Positions 7,889-17,691 are shown, counted from the stretch's first letter. The stretch is 51,738 nucleotides of DNA from Eubacteriales Family XIII. Incertae Sedis bacterium (GCA_031266025.1 JAISBV010000053.1:1-51738), one strand, 5' to 3'. Notes: a model not told the origin generated them from the letters alone. Made by a program: numbers and translations.

Positions 7889-7917
7889 TTGACAAGTCCG
7901 TCGGCAGGGTTTAAAAT
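7889..7917 (+). promoter_or_regulatory. Promoter of the trp operon
   Basis: TTGACA (7889-7894) and TAAAAT (7912-7917) with a 17-bp spacer. Transcription would begin at about 7924, in front of the T-box leader. Confidence 0.85.
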
Positions 7918-7959
7918 ATGATAAATTCAATAGCCAACAAACCGTTGACGCGGAGATAA

Positions 7960-8211
7960 AGGCGCGAGATGCAGTTACAGAGAGCCGGCGATGATGAGAA
8001 TCCGGTACAAAGCAGCGCGTTAAATGGGCCGCTGAGGGCGCAGTCAAAGAGAGCACATGCTTTCGAGTATTCTGCGACGTAACGCATACGTCAGTTGCGA
8101 GGAATATGTCAGTATTCCGCAGAGAGCGCGGGTTTTCCCGTGAAGCGAGGTGGCACCGCGGGTATGTATTTATGCCCGTCCTTGACAGCATTGTCATGGA
8201 CGGGTTTTTTT
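7960..8211 (+). promoter_or_regulatory. T-box leader, specific for tRNA-Trp
   Basis: A canonical T-box riboswitch. Stem I shows the conserved distal part AGAGAGCCGG...GATGATGAGAATCCGG (about 7979-8005). A likely specifier codon TGG (Trp) at 8025-8027 is followed by the conserved CTGAG (8032-8036). The T-box antiterminator AGGTGGCACCGCGG is at 8148-8161; its TGGC bulge would pair with an uncharged tRNA ending GCCA, which fits tRNA-Trp with discriminator G. The intrinsic terminator is at 8174-8211 (GCCCGTCC stem with GGACGGG and seven T). Uncharged tRNA-Trp should favour read-through into trpE. Confidence 0.92.
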
Positions 8212-8289
8212 GTCGTTGTTCCCGTTTCGAATTTTGACCTTATGGGTCAAAGGTAAATCACAGCGACTATCCATCGCAAGGAGGCAAAT

Positions 8290-9753
8290 ATGATCAGACC
8301 GACTTTGGAAGAAGTTCGGCGGCTTTCCGGAAGCGGCGACCTCATACCTATCGCCATGGAACTCTACGCCGACATTATGACCCCTGTAACGGCGCTGAAA
8401 ATAATTCAGGCCGGAGGCGGCGAGGCGTTCCTGCTCGAAAGCGCGCCCGGCGGCGAGAACTGGGGCCGCTACACATTCCTCGGCTATGACCCTGTTATGG
8501 AGCTGTCCGGCGGATGTGGGCGCGTCCGCGTCAAGCGACGCGAAGGCGAAACCGTTCGCGAGGGCGACGCCGGACGGATACTCAAAGAAATACTTACGTC
8601 GCGCAGGAGTCCGCGCCTTGATTTTATGCCCCCGTTCACGGGCGGCTTCGCGGGCTACTTCGCCTACGAGTATTTCGGACTTTCCGAGGGCGCTCCAAAG
8701 GCGTCCGAAAAAGACGACGTGGGTTTCGACGATTTTCGTCTGCTATGCTTTGACAAGGTGATCGCCTTTGACAACCTACGCCAGAAGATATCCCTGATAG
8801 TCAATATAGAGAGCGCGGATGCGGAACGAAACTATATACGCGGCGTCACGCAATTAAAGGATATGGAGACTCTGCTGTTGTCCGGAAAGACGGATGAGGA
8901 CGCGCCGTCCGGCATCGTCTCCGAGTTTTCCGCGTCATTCTCAAAGGACGCCTTCTGCGAGACCGTTCGAAAGGTCAAGTGGCATATACGCGAAGGCGAC
9001 GTCTTTCAATGCGTACCGTCCATACGCTTTAAGGCGGCCTACAAAGGCGATTTGCTCGGAGCATACAGGAAATTGCGAACCGTCAACCCGTCTCCCTACA
9101 TGTTCTATCTGCGCTTTGACGACATGCAGATCGCGGGCGCTTCGCCCGAAACATTGGTTTCTCTGTCAGACGGCGAGGCAATCACCCGGCCTCTCGCGGG
9201 AACCTGTCCGAGGGTTCCCGACGAGACTCAAAACGATCTGCTTGTAGAGCAACTGCTGAACGATGAGAAAGAATTGGCCGAACACGACATGCTCGTGGAT
9301 CTCAGCCGTAATGATCTCGGCAAGGTCTGCCGTTTCGGGAGTGTAAGCACCGACGAATACCGCAGTGTGAAGAAGCTTTCGCACGTCTGTCACATAGCGT
9401 CCAAAGTCAGCGGGAAAATAACGGACGATCACGACGCCTTAGACGTCTTGGCTGCGGTGCTTCCGGCGGGAACGCTGTCCGGCGCTCCGAAGAAACGCGC
9501 CTGTGAAATTATTGACGATATCGAGGGCGTGAAGAGAGGCGTGTACGGCGGCGCCGTGGGGTATATAGATTTTACGGGTAATATGGACATGTGCATAGGC
9601 ATACGCATGGCCGTTTTGAAGGACGGTTTTGTCTATGCTCAGGCCGGCGCCGGCATAGTGGATGATAGCGTTCCCGAAAAGGAGTACGAAGAATGCCTGC
9701 GCAAAGCGGGCGCCGTGATAGAGGCGCTGCTTGGAGAGGAGGACGAGCTGTGA
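8290..9753 (+). CDS. trpE: Anthranilate synthase component I
   Basis: A 487-residue protein of normal TrpE length. It converts chorismate and ammonia (from TrpG) to anthranilate. The N-terminal domain holds the LLES motif (AFLLESAPGGENWGRYTFLG) that forms the tryptophan feedback site. The chorismate-binding domain shows FQCVPSIRF, SPYMFYLRF, GASPETLV, RPLAGTCPR, AEHDMLVDLSRNDLG, LPAGTLSGAPKKRA and GGAVGYIDFTGNMD. The usual PIAGTRPRG motif reads PLAGTCPRV here, a mild variation. Ribosome binding site AAGGAGG is 6-7 bp from the ATG. It is the first gene of trpEGDCFBA and its stop overlaps the trpG start (GTGA). Confidence 0.97.
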   Translation: MIRPTLEEVRRLSGSGDLIPIAMELYADIMTPVTALKIIQAGGGEAFLLESAPGGENWGRYTFLGYDPVMELSGGCGRVRVKRREGETVREGDAGRILKEILTSRRSPRLDFMPPFTGGFAGYFAYEYFGLSEGAPKASEKDDVGFDDFRLLCFDKVIAFDNLRQKISLIVNIESADAERNYIRGVTQLKDMETLLLSGKTDEDAPSGIVSEFSASFSKDAFCETVRKVKWHIREGDVFQCVPSIRFKAAYKGDLLGAYRKLRTVNPSPYMFYLRFDDMQIAGASPETLVSLSDGEAITRPLAGTCPRVPDETQNDLLVEQLLNDEKELAEHDMLVDLSRNDLGKVCRFGSVSTDEYRSVKKLSHVCHIASKVSGKITDDHDALDVLAAVLPAGTLSGAPKKRACEIIDDIEGVKRGVYGGAVGYIDFTGNMDMCIGIRMAVLKDGFVYAQAGAGIVDDSVPEKEYEECLRKAGAVIEALLGEEDEL

Positions 9754-10331
9754 ATCTTATAATCGACAATTACGACAGTTTTACATACAATATCTTTCAA
9801 ATAGCCGGTGCGGCCGGGGCCGATATCAGGGTGATCCGAAACGATGAGCTCAGCGTCAACGAAATCGTGGCGCTGTCGCCCTCGCGCGTCATCCTTTCTC
9901 CGGGGCCCGGACGTCCGCGCGACGCGGGCGTCTGCGAAGAACTGACGCTTGCGCTCAAGGGCGTAACGCCCGTACTTGGAATATGTCTCGGACATCAAGC
10001 CATATGCGAGTGTTTCGGCGCGGTGATTGATTACGCCTCGCGCATCATGCACGGAAAAAGGTCTTCTGTTCAAATCGCGAACGGCAGTCCTGTATTCAGG
10101 GGACTCCCGCCGATCATAGAAGCGGGGCGCTATCATTCGCTTGCGGTTCGGCGCGACGGTCTGCCCGACGAACTGCTCGTTATAGCCGAGGACTGCGAGG
10201 GAGAGGTTATGGGCGTCAAACATCGGGATTATGAAATATACGGGCTGCAATTTCATCCGGAATCGATTCTTACGCCGCAGGGCGCGACAATCATCGAAAA
10301 CTTTTTATCACAGTGCCTTATGGAGGTTTGA
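9750..10331 (+). CDS. trpG: Anthranilate synthase component II (glutamine amidotransferase)
   Basis: A 193-residue class I glutamine amidotransferase that supplies ammonia to TrpE. The GTG at 9750 overlaps the trpE stop (GTGA) and has GGAGAGGAGG upstream; longer upstream starts would lie inside trpE. The family start NLIIDNYDSFTYN follows directly. Catalytic residues are visible: Cys in LGICLGHQAI, and His-Glu in LQFHPESIL. HGKRSSVQ and the oxyanion-region LSPGPGRP are also conserved. No para-aminobenzoate genes are nearby, so a TrpG role is clear, though such subunits can serve both pathways. Confidence 0.95.
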   Translation: MNLIIDNYDSFTYNIFQIAGAAGADIRVIRNDELSVNEIVALSPSRVILSPGPGRPRDAGVCEELTLALKGVTPVLGICLGHQAICECFGAVIDYASRIMHGKRSSVQIANGSPVFRGLPPIIEAGRYHSLAVRRDGLPDELLVIAEDCEGEVMGVKHRDYEIYGLQFHPESILTPQGATIIENFLSQCLMEV

Positions 10332-10332
10332 T

Positions 10333-11349
10333 ATGATAAAAGAAGCAATAAACGCAATATTGTCCGGCAGGGGTCTGAGTCTCGGCGAAGCCCGCGGCGT
10401 AATGATCGAGATGATGGAGGGCCGAGCCACGCCGGCTCAGATGGGCGCCTTCCTTGCGGCCATGCGGCAGAAGGGGGAAACGATAGACGAAATCACAGCC
10501 TGCGCCTCTGTGATGCGCGAAAAATGCGTGCGTCTCAACCCCGGAGGGGATGTCCTTGACATTGTCGGCACGGGCGGCGACGAGCTTTTTTCATTTAACA
10601 TATCTACTGTTTCGGCCTTTGTCGCCGCAGCGGGAGGCGTAAGCGTCGCGAAGCACGGCAACAGAAGCGTTTCCAGTAAATGCGGAAGCGCGGATCTGCT
10701 TGAAGCTCTGGGCGCGAACATCAACCTGAGCGCCCCCGAAAGCGAACGCGTACTGAAGGAGACGGGGATGTGCTTTATGCTCGCCAACGTCTACCACCTC
10801 GCGATGAAGCACGTCGCTCCGGTGAGACGCGAGCTCGGCGCACGCACAATATTCAACATACTCGGCCCGTTGGCAAACCCGGCCGGCGCCAATATGCAGC
10901 TGCTTGGCGTATATGACGAGCAGCTGGTCGAACCGCTTGCGAATGTGCTGGCCAAGCTCGGCGTCAAGCGCGCAATGGTGGTTCACGGCCATGACGGTCT
11001 GGACGAGATCACGATGACCGGCGCGACCACGATATGCGAGCTGAACGGCGGCAGGATCAACAGCTACTTTATAAGACCCGAACAATTCGGTCTCGAATGC
11101 TGCACGATTCGTGATCTTCGCGGAGGCGGCCCGGCCGAAAACGCGGAAATCGCCAAGGCGGTTTTGAGCGGCGAAAAAGGCGCCAAGCGCGACGTCGTGC
11201 TGTTGAACTCCGCAGTATGTCTCTATATGGCGAACGGTCATATGACGTTGCGGCGCTGCCTTGAAACGGCTCGCGATATCATCGACAGCGGAAGCGCGAT
11301 GCGAAAGATGTTGGACTTTGTCGCCGCGACAAACGGAGCTGCGGCATGA
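10333..11349 (+). CDS. trpD: Anthranilate phosphoribosyltransferase
   Basis: A 338-residue protein that transfers phosphoribose from PRPP to anthranilate. The ATG at 10333 lies 1 bp past the trpG stop; TGGAGG is upstream. Motifs: IVGTGGDELFSFNIST (PRPP binding), KHGNRSVSSKCGSADLLEALG (with the conserved KHGN), and RELGARTIFNILGPLANPA. Length matches the family. The stop overlaps trpC (ATGA). Confidence 0.97.
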   Translation: MIKEAINAILSGRGLSLGEARGVMIEMMEGRATPAQMGAFLAAMRQKGETIDEITACASVMREKCVRLNPGGDVLDIVGTGGDELFSFNISTVSAFVAAAGGVSVAKHGNRSVSSKCGSADLLEALGANINLSAPESERVLKETGMCFMLANVYHLAMKHVAPVRRELGARTIFNILGPLANPAGANMQLLGVYDEQLVEPLANVLAKLGVKRAMVVHGHDGLDEITMTGATTICELNGGRINSYFIRPEQFGLECCTIRDLRGGGPAENAEIAKAVLSGEKGAKRDVVLLNSAVCLYMANGHMTLRRCLETARDIIDSGSAMRKMLDFVAATNGAAA

Positions 11350-12134
11350 ATATCCTTGACAGATTGGCGGAAAGCTCGGCGGCGCGGGTTAAAAGGGATA
11401 AGAAAGCAATGCCGCAGGAAGAACTCGTCTCACGCATTCCCGCGCGGACAAAACCCGCGTTTGCCTTTGAAAAAGCACTGAAGCGACCCGGACTTTCATT
11501 TATATGTGAAGTTAAAAAGGCGTCGCCTTCGAAGGGCGTTATTTCAGAAAATTTCCCTTATTTAGAAATTGCTTCTGATTATGAAGCCGCCGGGGCGGAC
11601 GGCGTTTCAGTGCTGACCGAACCCGAGTATTTTCTCGGCAGCGACCGATATTTGGAAGAAATCTCACGCAACGTTTCAGTGCCCGTGTTGCGCAAGGATT
11701 TTACCGTAGACCCTTATCAGATTTATCAGGCGCGTCTGCTCGGCGCGGACGCCGTTCTGCTGATATGCGCCATTCTGGATACGGATGCGCTGTGCGAATT
11801 CATCAAACTTGCGGACAGCTTGGGTCTTTCGGCGCTCACGGAGGTTCACGACGCAGACGAGCTGAAAACAGCTCTCGCCGCAGGCGCGCGGCTCATCGGG
11901 GCAAACAGCAGAAATCTGAAGGATTTCACGGTCGACCTTGAGAACTGTCGAAAGCTGCGCGCCCTGACGCCGCCGGACATATTATTCGTAGCGGAAAGCG
12001 GGATCAAGGGGCGTGACGACGTTGAAACCGTAAGACAAAGCGGCGCTGACGCCGTTCTGATCGGGGAGGCGCTCATGAGCAGACATGATAAGCGGGCGGC
12101 GCTGTCGGAGTTTAGAGGAACTTGTGCGATATGA
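11346..12134 (+). CDS. trpC: Indole-3-glycerol phosphate synthase
   Basis: A 262-residue TIM-barrel enzyme that closes and decarboxylates CdRP to indole-3-glycerol phosphate. Motifs: FICEVKKASPSKGVI (catalytic Glu and Lys region), SVLTEPEYFLGS, VPVLRKDFTVDPYQIY (catalytic Lys), LTEVHDADEL, IGANSRNLKDF and FVAESGI. It overlaps trpD (ATGA) and trpF (ATGA) by 4 bp each, so translational coupling is likely. Confidence 0.97.
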   Translation: MNILDRLAESSAARVKRDKKAMPQEELVSRIPARTKPAFAFEKALKRPGLSFICEVKKASPSKGVISENFPYLEIASDYEAAGADGVSVLTEPEYFLGSDRYLEEISRNVSVPVLRKDFTVDPYQIYQARLLGADAVLLICAILDTDALCEFIKLADSLGLSALTEVHDADELKTALAAGARLIGANSRNLKDFTVDLENCRKLRALTPPDILFVAESGIKGRDDVETVRQSGADAVLIGEALMSRHDKRAALSEFRGTCAI

Positions 12135-12748
12135 GCAGGATTAAAATATGCGGACTGAGCAGAGAAGAGGACGTCGAATACGCGAATATCTGCCTTCCCG
12201 ATTACATAGGCTTCGTATTCGCGGAGAGCCGTCGCCGGATTGACGCCGAAAAAGCGGCGGCGCTTAAGTCCCGCCTGAATCCGTGCGTAAAAGCGGTCGG
12301 CGTATTCGTGAATGAAGAACCGGCCAAGATAAAAGCGCTGTGCGACGCTCGTATTACAGACTTGATTCAGCTGCACGGCGACGAGGATGAGGCTTATATT
12401 TTAAGTCTGAAAAGCATGATTATGCAGCCTGTCATCAAAGCCGTCGCCGCAGAAGCGAGTATGGGCGAAACATCCTCGGCGGCCGATTATCTGCTGTTCG
12501 ACACGGGCGGAACCGGTCTTCGCGGGGGCAGCGGCAGAACCTTCTCTTGGGAGATCGTACGCGATGTAAAGAAACCGTATTTTCTGGCGGGCGGCCTGAA
12601 TGCCGGCAATATCGCGGAAGCGCTGCGTATGCTCGATCCATTCTGTATCGACGTGAGCAGCGGCGTCGAAACCGGCGGTCGTAAGGATTTTGAAAAGATG
12701 CGCGTAATCGTGCGCGCGGTAAGGGCAGCCGATAGGCTGCAACGGTGA
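12131..12748 (+). CDS. trpF: Phosphoribosylanthranilate isomerase
   Basis: A 205-residue TIM-barrel enzyme that converts PRA to CdRP. The ATG at 12131 overlaps the trpC stop; a TTG further upstream is less likely. [10 protein letters not shown] holds the catalytic Cys, [11 protein letters not shown] the family's second motif, LIQLHGDED and [13 protein letters not shown] the phosphate site, and [14 protein letters not shown] the catalytic Asp region. It is a separate gene and not fused to trpC as in enteric bacteria. Confidence 0.96.
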   Translation: MSRIKICGLSREEDVEYANICLPDYIGFVFAESRRRIDAEKAAALKSRLNPCVKAVGVFVNEEPAKIKALCDARITDLIQLHGDEDEAYILSLKSMIMQPVIKAVAAEASMGETSSAADYLLFDTGGTGLRGGSGRTFSWEIVRDVKKPYFLAGGLNAGNIAEALRMLDPFCIDVSSGVETGGRKDFEKMRVIVRAVRAADRLQR

Positions 12749-13962
12749 CAAATATGAGTGAAAAGCCCGGACGTTTCGGGGAGTTCGGAGGCAGGTACGT
12801 ACCGGAGACACTGATGCCGGCGCTGACCGAACTCGAAAAGAACTATTTAAGTTATAAGCGCGACCGTGAATTCAACGAAGAACTTGATTATTTGCTCAGC
12901 GAATACGCAGGGCGTCCTTCTCGGCTGTACAAAGCGGAAAATATGAGCCGTGATCTGGGCGGCGCCAAAATTTACCTGAAGCGTGAAGACCTTAATCACA
13001 CGGGCTCCCATAAGATCAATAATGTTCTCGGTCAGTGTCTGCTTGCAAAAAAGATGGGGAAAAAACGTATTATCGCCGAAACCGGCGCCGGTCAGCACGG
13101 CGTCGCGGCGGCAACTGCGGCGGCGCTGCTCGGTCTCGACTGCGAGATATTTATGGGGCTTGAGGACACGCGACGGCAGGAGTTGAATGTGTGGCGTATG
13201 CGTCTGCTTGGCGCAGAGGTGCGTGAAGTCACGTCCGGCTCCATGACCTTGAAGGACGCCGTAAACGAAACGCTGCGAGAGTGGTCGCGCCGAGTGAACG
13301 ATACGCATTACGCGCTGGGCTCGGCAATGGGGCCTCATCCCTTCCCCACTATGGTTCGCGACTTCCAGAGTGTCATAAGCAGGGAAGCGCGGGCGCAGAT
13401 ACTTAAAAAAGAAGGTCGTCTCCCTGCCGCCGTAGTCGCTTGCGTCGGAGGGGGCTCCAACGCTATAGGCGCCTTTTATCACTTCATAAACGACAAAGAC
13501 GTTAAGCTTATAGGCTGCGAGGCGGCGGGAAAGGGCCTAAATACGCCGGAAAACGCCGCAACCGTGGCAAATGGGCGAACCGGCATCTTCCACGGTATGA
13601 AATCGCTTTTCTGCCAAGATGAGGACGGGCAAATATCCCCTGTCTACTCAATATCCGCAGGTCTCGACTACCCCGGAATAGGCCCGGAACACGCGTGGCT
13701 TCACGCTTTGGGACGGGCCGAATACTCCGGCGTCAGCGACGAAGAAGCCGTAAAAGCCTTTTATTACCTGTCTCGAACCGAGGGCATTATCCCCGCTCTT
13801 GAGTCGGCGCACGCGGTGGCTTATGCAATAAAGCTTGCCGGCAGCTTGCCCAAAGACGAGAGTATAATAGTTTGTCTATCGGGACGCGGCGACAAGGACG
13901 CCGCCGTCGTCGCCGAATATGCCGGCATTAAAGGAGGAACAATATGCGTAAAAACGGAATAG
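12745..13962 (+). CDS. trpB: Tryptophan synthase beta subunit
   Basis: A 405-residue PLP enzyme that joins indole and serine to tryptophan. Start GTG 12745 overlaps trpF by 4 bp, the same style as trpE/trpG; the ATG at 12754 is an alternative. The PLP lysine lies in [14 protein letters not shown]. Other conserved parts are [36 protein letters not shown], the phosphate loop [10 protein letters not shown] and LSGRGDKD. It is the canonical TrpB1 type, paired with trpA, whose start lies inside the trpB end. Confidence 0.97.
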   Translation: MTNMSEKPGRFGEFGGRYVPETLMPALTELEKNYLSYKRDREFNEELDYLLSEYAGRPSRLYKAENMSRDLGGAKIYLKREDLNHTGSHKINNVLGQCLLAKKMGKKRIIAETGAGQHGVAAATAAALLGLDCEIFMGLEDTRRQELNVWRMRLLGAEVREVTSGSMTLKDAVNETLREWSRRVNDTHYALGSAMGPHPFPTMVRDFQSVISREARAQILKKEGRLPAAVVACVGGGSNAIGAFYHFINDKDVKLIGCEAAGKGLNTPENAATVANGRTGIFHGMKSLFCQDEDGQISPVYSISAGLDYPGIGPEHAWLHALGRAEYSGVSDEEAVKAFYYLSRTEGIIPALESAHAVAYAIKLAGSLPKDESIIVCLSGRGDKDAAVVAEYAGIKGGTICVKTE

Positions 13963-14726
13963 CCGCGGCATTCGCGAACAATAAAGCCTTTATAGCCTAT
14001 CTCATGGCGGGAGACCCTTCACTCGAAAAAACGCGTGAATACATATTGACAATAGCCGGCGCCGGCGCCGACATTATCGAGATCGGAATTCCCTTCTCCG
14101 ACCCGGTCGCCGAAGGGGAAACAATACAGAAGGCCGGGCTGAGGGCGCTTGCATCAAAGACGCGGCCCGTTCGAATTTTTGAAATGATTGCCTCGCTAAA
14201 GGGTGAAATTTCCGCGCCGCTGCTGCTCATGACGTATATAAACCCCGTATTCAACTACGGTTACGACAAATTTTTCGCCGAATGCGCCGAATGCGGCGTT
14301 GACGGCGTTATAATACCCGATCTGCCGTTTGAGGAGCACGGAGAAATTCTGACTTTCTGCGAAAAGTACGGAACAGTCCTGATCAGTCTCATAGCGCCGC
14401 TTTCGGGCGACCGTATCGGCATGATTGCGGAAAAAGCCAAAGGATATATTTATCTTGTCTCATCCATGGGCGTCACGGGCGTGAGAAACGAGATCACGAC
14501 AGACATAGTCTCAATGATGAGAGAAATAAAGAAATACACATGCGTACCGGTCGCCGTAGGCTTTGGCGTACAAAGCCCGGAACAGGCCGCTTCGCTGTCA
14601 AAATCAGCGGACGGCGTTATAACGGGCAGCGCCATCGTGAACATAATTTCCGAATACGGCGATAACGCAACGCCCGCCTTGGAGAAATACGTAAGATCCA
14701 TGAAAAGCGCTGTGATGAACCCTTAG
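13944..14726 (+). CDS. trpA: Tryptophan synthase alpha subunit
   Basis: A 260-residue TIM barrel that cleaves indole-3-glycerol phosphate and channels indole to TrpB. The ATG lies 19 bp inside trpB and has AGGAGG upstream. [19 protein letters not shown] contains the catalytic Glu; the second acid (Asp60 of the Salmonella enzyme, in ADG) is Glu here (AEG), a conservative change. [31 protein letters not shown] and ITGSAIV are conserved. It is the last gene of the operon; repeat B1 lies 66 bp downstream. Confidence 0.96.
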   Translation: MRKNGIAAAFANNKAFIAYLMAGDPSLEKTREYILTIAGAGADIIEIGIPFSDPVAEGETIQKAGLRALASKTRPVRIFEMIASLKGEISAPLLLMTYINPVFNYGYDKFFAECAECGVDGVIIPDLPFEEHGEILTFCEKYGTVLISLIAPLSGDRIGMIAEKAKGYIYLVSSMGVTGVRNEITTDIVSMMREIKKYTCVPVAVGFGVQSPEQAASLSKSADGVITGSAIVNIISEYGDNATPALEKYVRSMKSAVMNP

Positions 14727-14792
14727 CCGCTTTAACGGCGGCGTTATGCTCGAACAATCATCAAGCTTTACTGCTCAAAGGTTCAATCAAGA

Positions 14793-14934
14793 CTACTCAA
14801 ACGCCGCGTCAGTTTTGTTCAGGCCGGGTTTTGAGAGCTGATTTGGCTCCCCGGAACGTACTCGAAGCTACGTGAGGAAGACAAATCAGCTATCAGGTTC
14901 CGGAATGGGCAAAAATCACGTGGCGTTTGCGTAG
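14793..14934. repeat. Palindromic repeat family B, copy B1
   Basis: A 142-bp nearly complete imperfect palindrome with ends CTACTCAAACGCC and GGCGTTTGCGTAG. It lies between the convergent ends of trpA and the amidase gene. The inner stem GCTGATTTGG pairs with CAAATCAGC; at the same place copy B3 has TAATTTG/CAAATTA, a compensated change. It could act as a bidirectional terminator. Confidence 0.88.
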
Positions 14935-14948
14935 TTACAGCCAAACAA

Positions 14949-16499
14949 CTATTCTATCCACGCCACACCGAGAAAGCTCAATATACCCTTTGCATCCATA
15001 ACGGACAGGCGTTCGCGGAATTCCGGCGATTTCAGCAGTTCGATTTCCGTGCGGTTCGTGTAGAATCCGTGTTCAATCAACACAGCAGGCATGTTGACTT
15101 TGCGAATTACGTAGTAGGGCTCGGGTTTGACGCCGCGATCCGTGAGACCGCTCGCCGGTATGGTTTCCCTGTGAATGGCTTGCGCTAACTTTTCGGAGAA
15201 ACTGCCCTCCTTATAGATGAATATCTCCCAACCGTTTTGATTCGGCCACGTCTTGCCGTCGCCAAAGGCGTTGGCGTGCAGACTCACAAACACGTCTGCG
15301 CCTGACGCGTTGGCGGTCTTGCAGCGATCCTCAAGCGACATGTCGGTATCGTCGTATACGGTCAGCAGTGTTTCCACGCCGTGGCGTTCAAGATGCGCTT
15401 TCACACGCGCGGCCATATCGCGGTTGAACGCGTATTCCATCACGCTGCCGTCAGGACTGCGCTTGCCGACGGTTTCCGCGCCGTGGCCGGGATCAAGGAT
15501 GACGGACAGCTTGCCGTCCGCCCAAGGGTCATACGGAGACTGCGGCTTTGGGAAATCAATATACAGAGTCTTTCCGTCCGAAGAAAGCGACTGTACAGGC
15601 GTCACGTCCTCGGACAGATCGAAGACAAACCATGTCGTTGTCGGTATCGCGGACTCGGGCGGCGCGGGTTCGGTCACGGATTCCGCCGCAGTTCCGGTCA
15701 CGGTTTCGGGGCGCGTCGGTTCGGGCAAATCCGGCTGTTCCGCCGTGACGCCGTGCAAAACGGATATTTCACGCTGCCATTCAAGAGCGCTCGTTTGAGC
15801 AAGCAGGATTGTATTCGTAAAGCCTATAATAAAACGCTTGGGCGTAGGCGGATTCGGATCCGCAAGGGAACTCGGCGCGTCGCCCGCAAAGCTTATGCTC
15901 ACGCGCGTTCCCGTGGCGGAAATAGCCGCATCCATGCTTTCTATTGTCGAAACTATGGGAGGCGCGTCGTAGTCCGGGCTGTAAATATCCACTACGCGAC
16001 CGGCCTCGTTCCAACGTACGGTAAGACCGAGCGATTCGGATACGAAGCGCACAGGTATAAGCGTTCTTTCGTTTACGATTTGCGCAGGAACGTCCAAACG
16101 CGCTTCCGCACCGTTTACAAGCGCCGTCACGGAACCTATCGTAAGATTGACCGCAGCGCCTTGGTAGGCTACGGAAACCAATTGGATCGGATATCCCGAA
16201 TCATCCCACAGCACCGTTCCGCCGAGCGTCTCGAATACGGCTCGGGCCGGCACGAGCGTTCGGCCCTCTATGATCACGGGCGTGACGTCGGTCTGTATTA
16301 GATTATCGTTTATCCGAAGACTGACCGGCGGCAATTCTTCGGACAATGCGATATCCGCGTCGGCGGCAAAGACCGCAGTCTGAATACCTGCGGACAGAAA
16401 CAGGAACGCGCAAAGAATAAGACGCATTGCCCCGATCCGTTTTTGCAATCCTGCATACATAGATATAATGATTTTAATTGAGCGTTTACGCGGCGCCAT
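14949..16499 (-). CDS. N-acetylmuramoyl-L-alanine amidase with stalk and AMIN domains
   Basis: A 516-residue exported cell-wall hydrolase. A signal sequence (MRLILCAFLFLSAGIQTAVFA, from about residue 25) is followed by two copper-amine-oxidase-N/stalk repeats (VIIEGRTLVPARAVFETLGGTV and IVNERTLIPVRFVSESLGLTV, about residues 55-170). Next is an AMIN-like domain (about 185-315) and a C-terminal Amidase_3 domain (about 330-512). Zinc and catalytic residues are visible: His in ILDPGHGAE, Glu in MEYAFNRD, His in FVSLHANAF and Glu in AVLIEHGFYTN. It cleaves the amide between MurNAc and the stem peptide. It is a single gene; its start directly abuts repeat C1, which may supply its promoter. Confidence 0.93.
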   Translation of the reverse strand: MAPRKRSIKIIISMYAGLQKRIGAMRLILCAFLFLSAGIQTAVFAADADIALSEELPPVSLRINDNLIQTDVTPVIIEGRTLVPARAVFETLGGTVLWDDSGYPIQLVSVAYQGAAVNLTIGSVTALVNGAEARLDVPAQIVNERTLIPVRFVSESLGLTVRWNEAGRVVDIYSPDYDAPPIVSTIESMDAAISATGTRVSISFAGDAPSSLADPNPPTPKRFIIGFTNTILLAQTSALEWQREISVLHGVTAEQPDLPEPTRPETVTGTAAESVTEPAPPESAIPTTTWFVFDLSEDVTPVQSLSSDGKTLYIDFPKPQSPYDPWADGKLSVILDPGHGAETVGKRSPDGSVMEYAFNRDMAARVKAHLERHGVETLLTVYDDTDMSLEDRCKTANASGADVFVSLHANAFGDGKTWPNQNGWEIFIYKEGSFSEKLAQAIHRETIPASGLTDRGVKPEPYYVIRKVNMPAVLIEHGFYTNRTEIELLKSPEFRERLSVMDAKGILSFLGVAWIE

Positions 16500-16500
16500 T

Positions 16501-16659
16501 GGATATCCCCTTTTTATTACGCAAACGGGTTCAATACCCCGTAGCTTACTACGTTTCCTTATTCATAATATAGGGTATTGAACCCACTCCTACGTACTTC
16601 CTATCGTATCAAACTGCCCATCTCTCCAATACCCCGTAGTCTTGCTGCGGGGCAGTTTA
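16501..16659 (-). repeat. Two-hairpin repeat family C, copy C1
   Basis: Read on the minus strand this 159-bp element starts TAAACTGCCCCGCAGCAAG, forms a first hairpin (CTGCCCC... with ...GGGCAGTTTGATACGA), then a second (GGGTTCAATACCC with GGGGTATTGAACCC), and ends TTTGCGTAATAAAAAGGGG immediately before the amidase ATG. It aligns with C2 and C3 over its full length. Confidence 0.85.
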
Positions 16660-16682
16660 TTTTACATTTTTTATAAAATATG

Positions 16683-16711
16683 TTGATTTAATGAAAGATT
16701 CATGATACAAT
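16683..16711 (+). promoter_or_regulatory. Promoter of the P-loop ATPase gene
   Basis: TTGATT (16683-16688) and TACAAT (16706-16711) with a 17-bp spacer, about 75 bp ahead of the ATG. Confidence 0.7.
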
Positions 16712-16785
16712 AATATCATTATAATCCCACTTGCGCCGGCAATTCAATGACAATTTCTTTTCTTTTGTATTACGAGGAAACCGAA

Positions 16786-17628
16786 ATGAACATTCGTCCT
16801 GTATTTGAACGCTTATTGCTGCGAGAAGACGATGAAAACCCGACAACTTTCATAGGCAGGGAAAAGACGCGTATTGGCGTCGTAGGGCTTTCGGCCGGCG
16901 CCGGTGTTTCTCTGATAGCTCTTTCTATGGCTCGTTACATAGCAAATTTGAAGAAAATGTCGCCTACCCTGCTCGAACTGAGTGACGGCGACGAGAGCGT
17001 CTGCGGTTGGAATTATGACGCTATAGGCGCGGATCGCAGGTTTGCGGACAGGGAATACATTTCCCTTTACAGACGAGTCGCGGAAGGCCGCGGCGCTGCA
17101 GGCGCAGTCAATATGGACGAGGGAATAAATCTTGTGCTCAGACTTCCGTCAGAGCCCGAAATAACGCTTGATTCGCAGCAGATGACGTCGCTGATAGGCA
17201 ACGCGGCGGGCGACGTGATCCTGTGCGATTTCTCGGCGAGACTCAGTCTCGGCTTTGCGGATGAAGACGCGCGGCTCACATGCTTGAAAACACTGCTCCG
17301 CGATATGAGCCTGATCCTGTTTGTGGTTGATCCCGCGCCGTCAAAGCTGCTTGGCGGGCACAAGCGATTATCCATGATAAAAGAGTTTGAATCCGTCTCG
17401 CACAGTGTAATCTACGTGATCAATAAATTCGGAAAAGGTGTTAACAAAAGAGAATTGTACGATTATCTGAAGCCAAGACAAAAGGCCGTGATAGGATCTA
17501 TAGATCCGGACGAGCTGTGCGAAGCCGAGTACAGCTGCAAGAACCCATATCAAATGCCCGGCGTAAAACGCGCCGTCACCGCAGCGATAGAAACCGCGCT
17601 TTCCGCCGCCGGAGTTATTGCGAGGTGA
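16786..17628 (+). CDS. MinD/ParA/CpaE-like P-loop protein with degenerate Walker A
   Basis: A 280-residue protein from the ATG at 16786, which has GAGGAAA upstream (an ATG at 16747 has none). The fold pattern is that of SIMIBI ATPases: RIGVVGLSAGAGVSLIALSMARYIA in the Walker A position, SPTLLELSDGDESV as the next strand, VILCDFSARLSLGF at Walker B, and LILFVVDPAPSKLL with VIYVINKFGKGVN near the base-binding site. The deviant Walker A normally reads KGGxGKT; here it is SAGAGVS, lacking both lysines, so nucleotide hydrolysis is doubtful. It stands alone, between the amidase and tRNA-Val. Similar orphan proteins occur in Clostridia, but I cannot assign a function. Confidence 0.7.
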   Translation: MNIRPVFERLLLREDDENPTTFIGREKTRIGVVGLSAGAGVSLIALSMARYIANLKKMSPTLLELSDGDESVCGWNYDAIGADRRFADREYISLYRRVAEGRGAAGAVNMDEGINLVLRLPSEPEITLDSQQMTSLIGNAAGDVILCDFSARLSLGFADEDARLTCLKTLLRDMSLILFVVDPAPSKLLGGHKRLSMIKEFESVSHSVIYVINKFGKGVNKRELYDYLKPRQKAVIGSIDPDELCEAEYSCKNPYQMPGVKRAVTAAIETALSAAGVIAR

Positions 17629-17691
17629 CGGCTGCCCGTTCCGTCCTCTGATTCTTAATCTGATACTCAGTATACACGAAGTTTAAGTTTT

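Noticed and set aside
7664-8197. Minus-strand ORF of 177 codons across tRNA-Arg and T-box
   Set aside because: It spans duplicated hairpins and structured RNA; the repeated protein segment mirrors the duplicated terminator.
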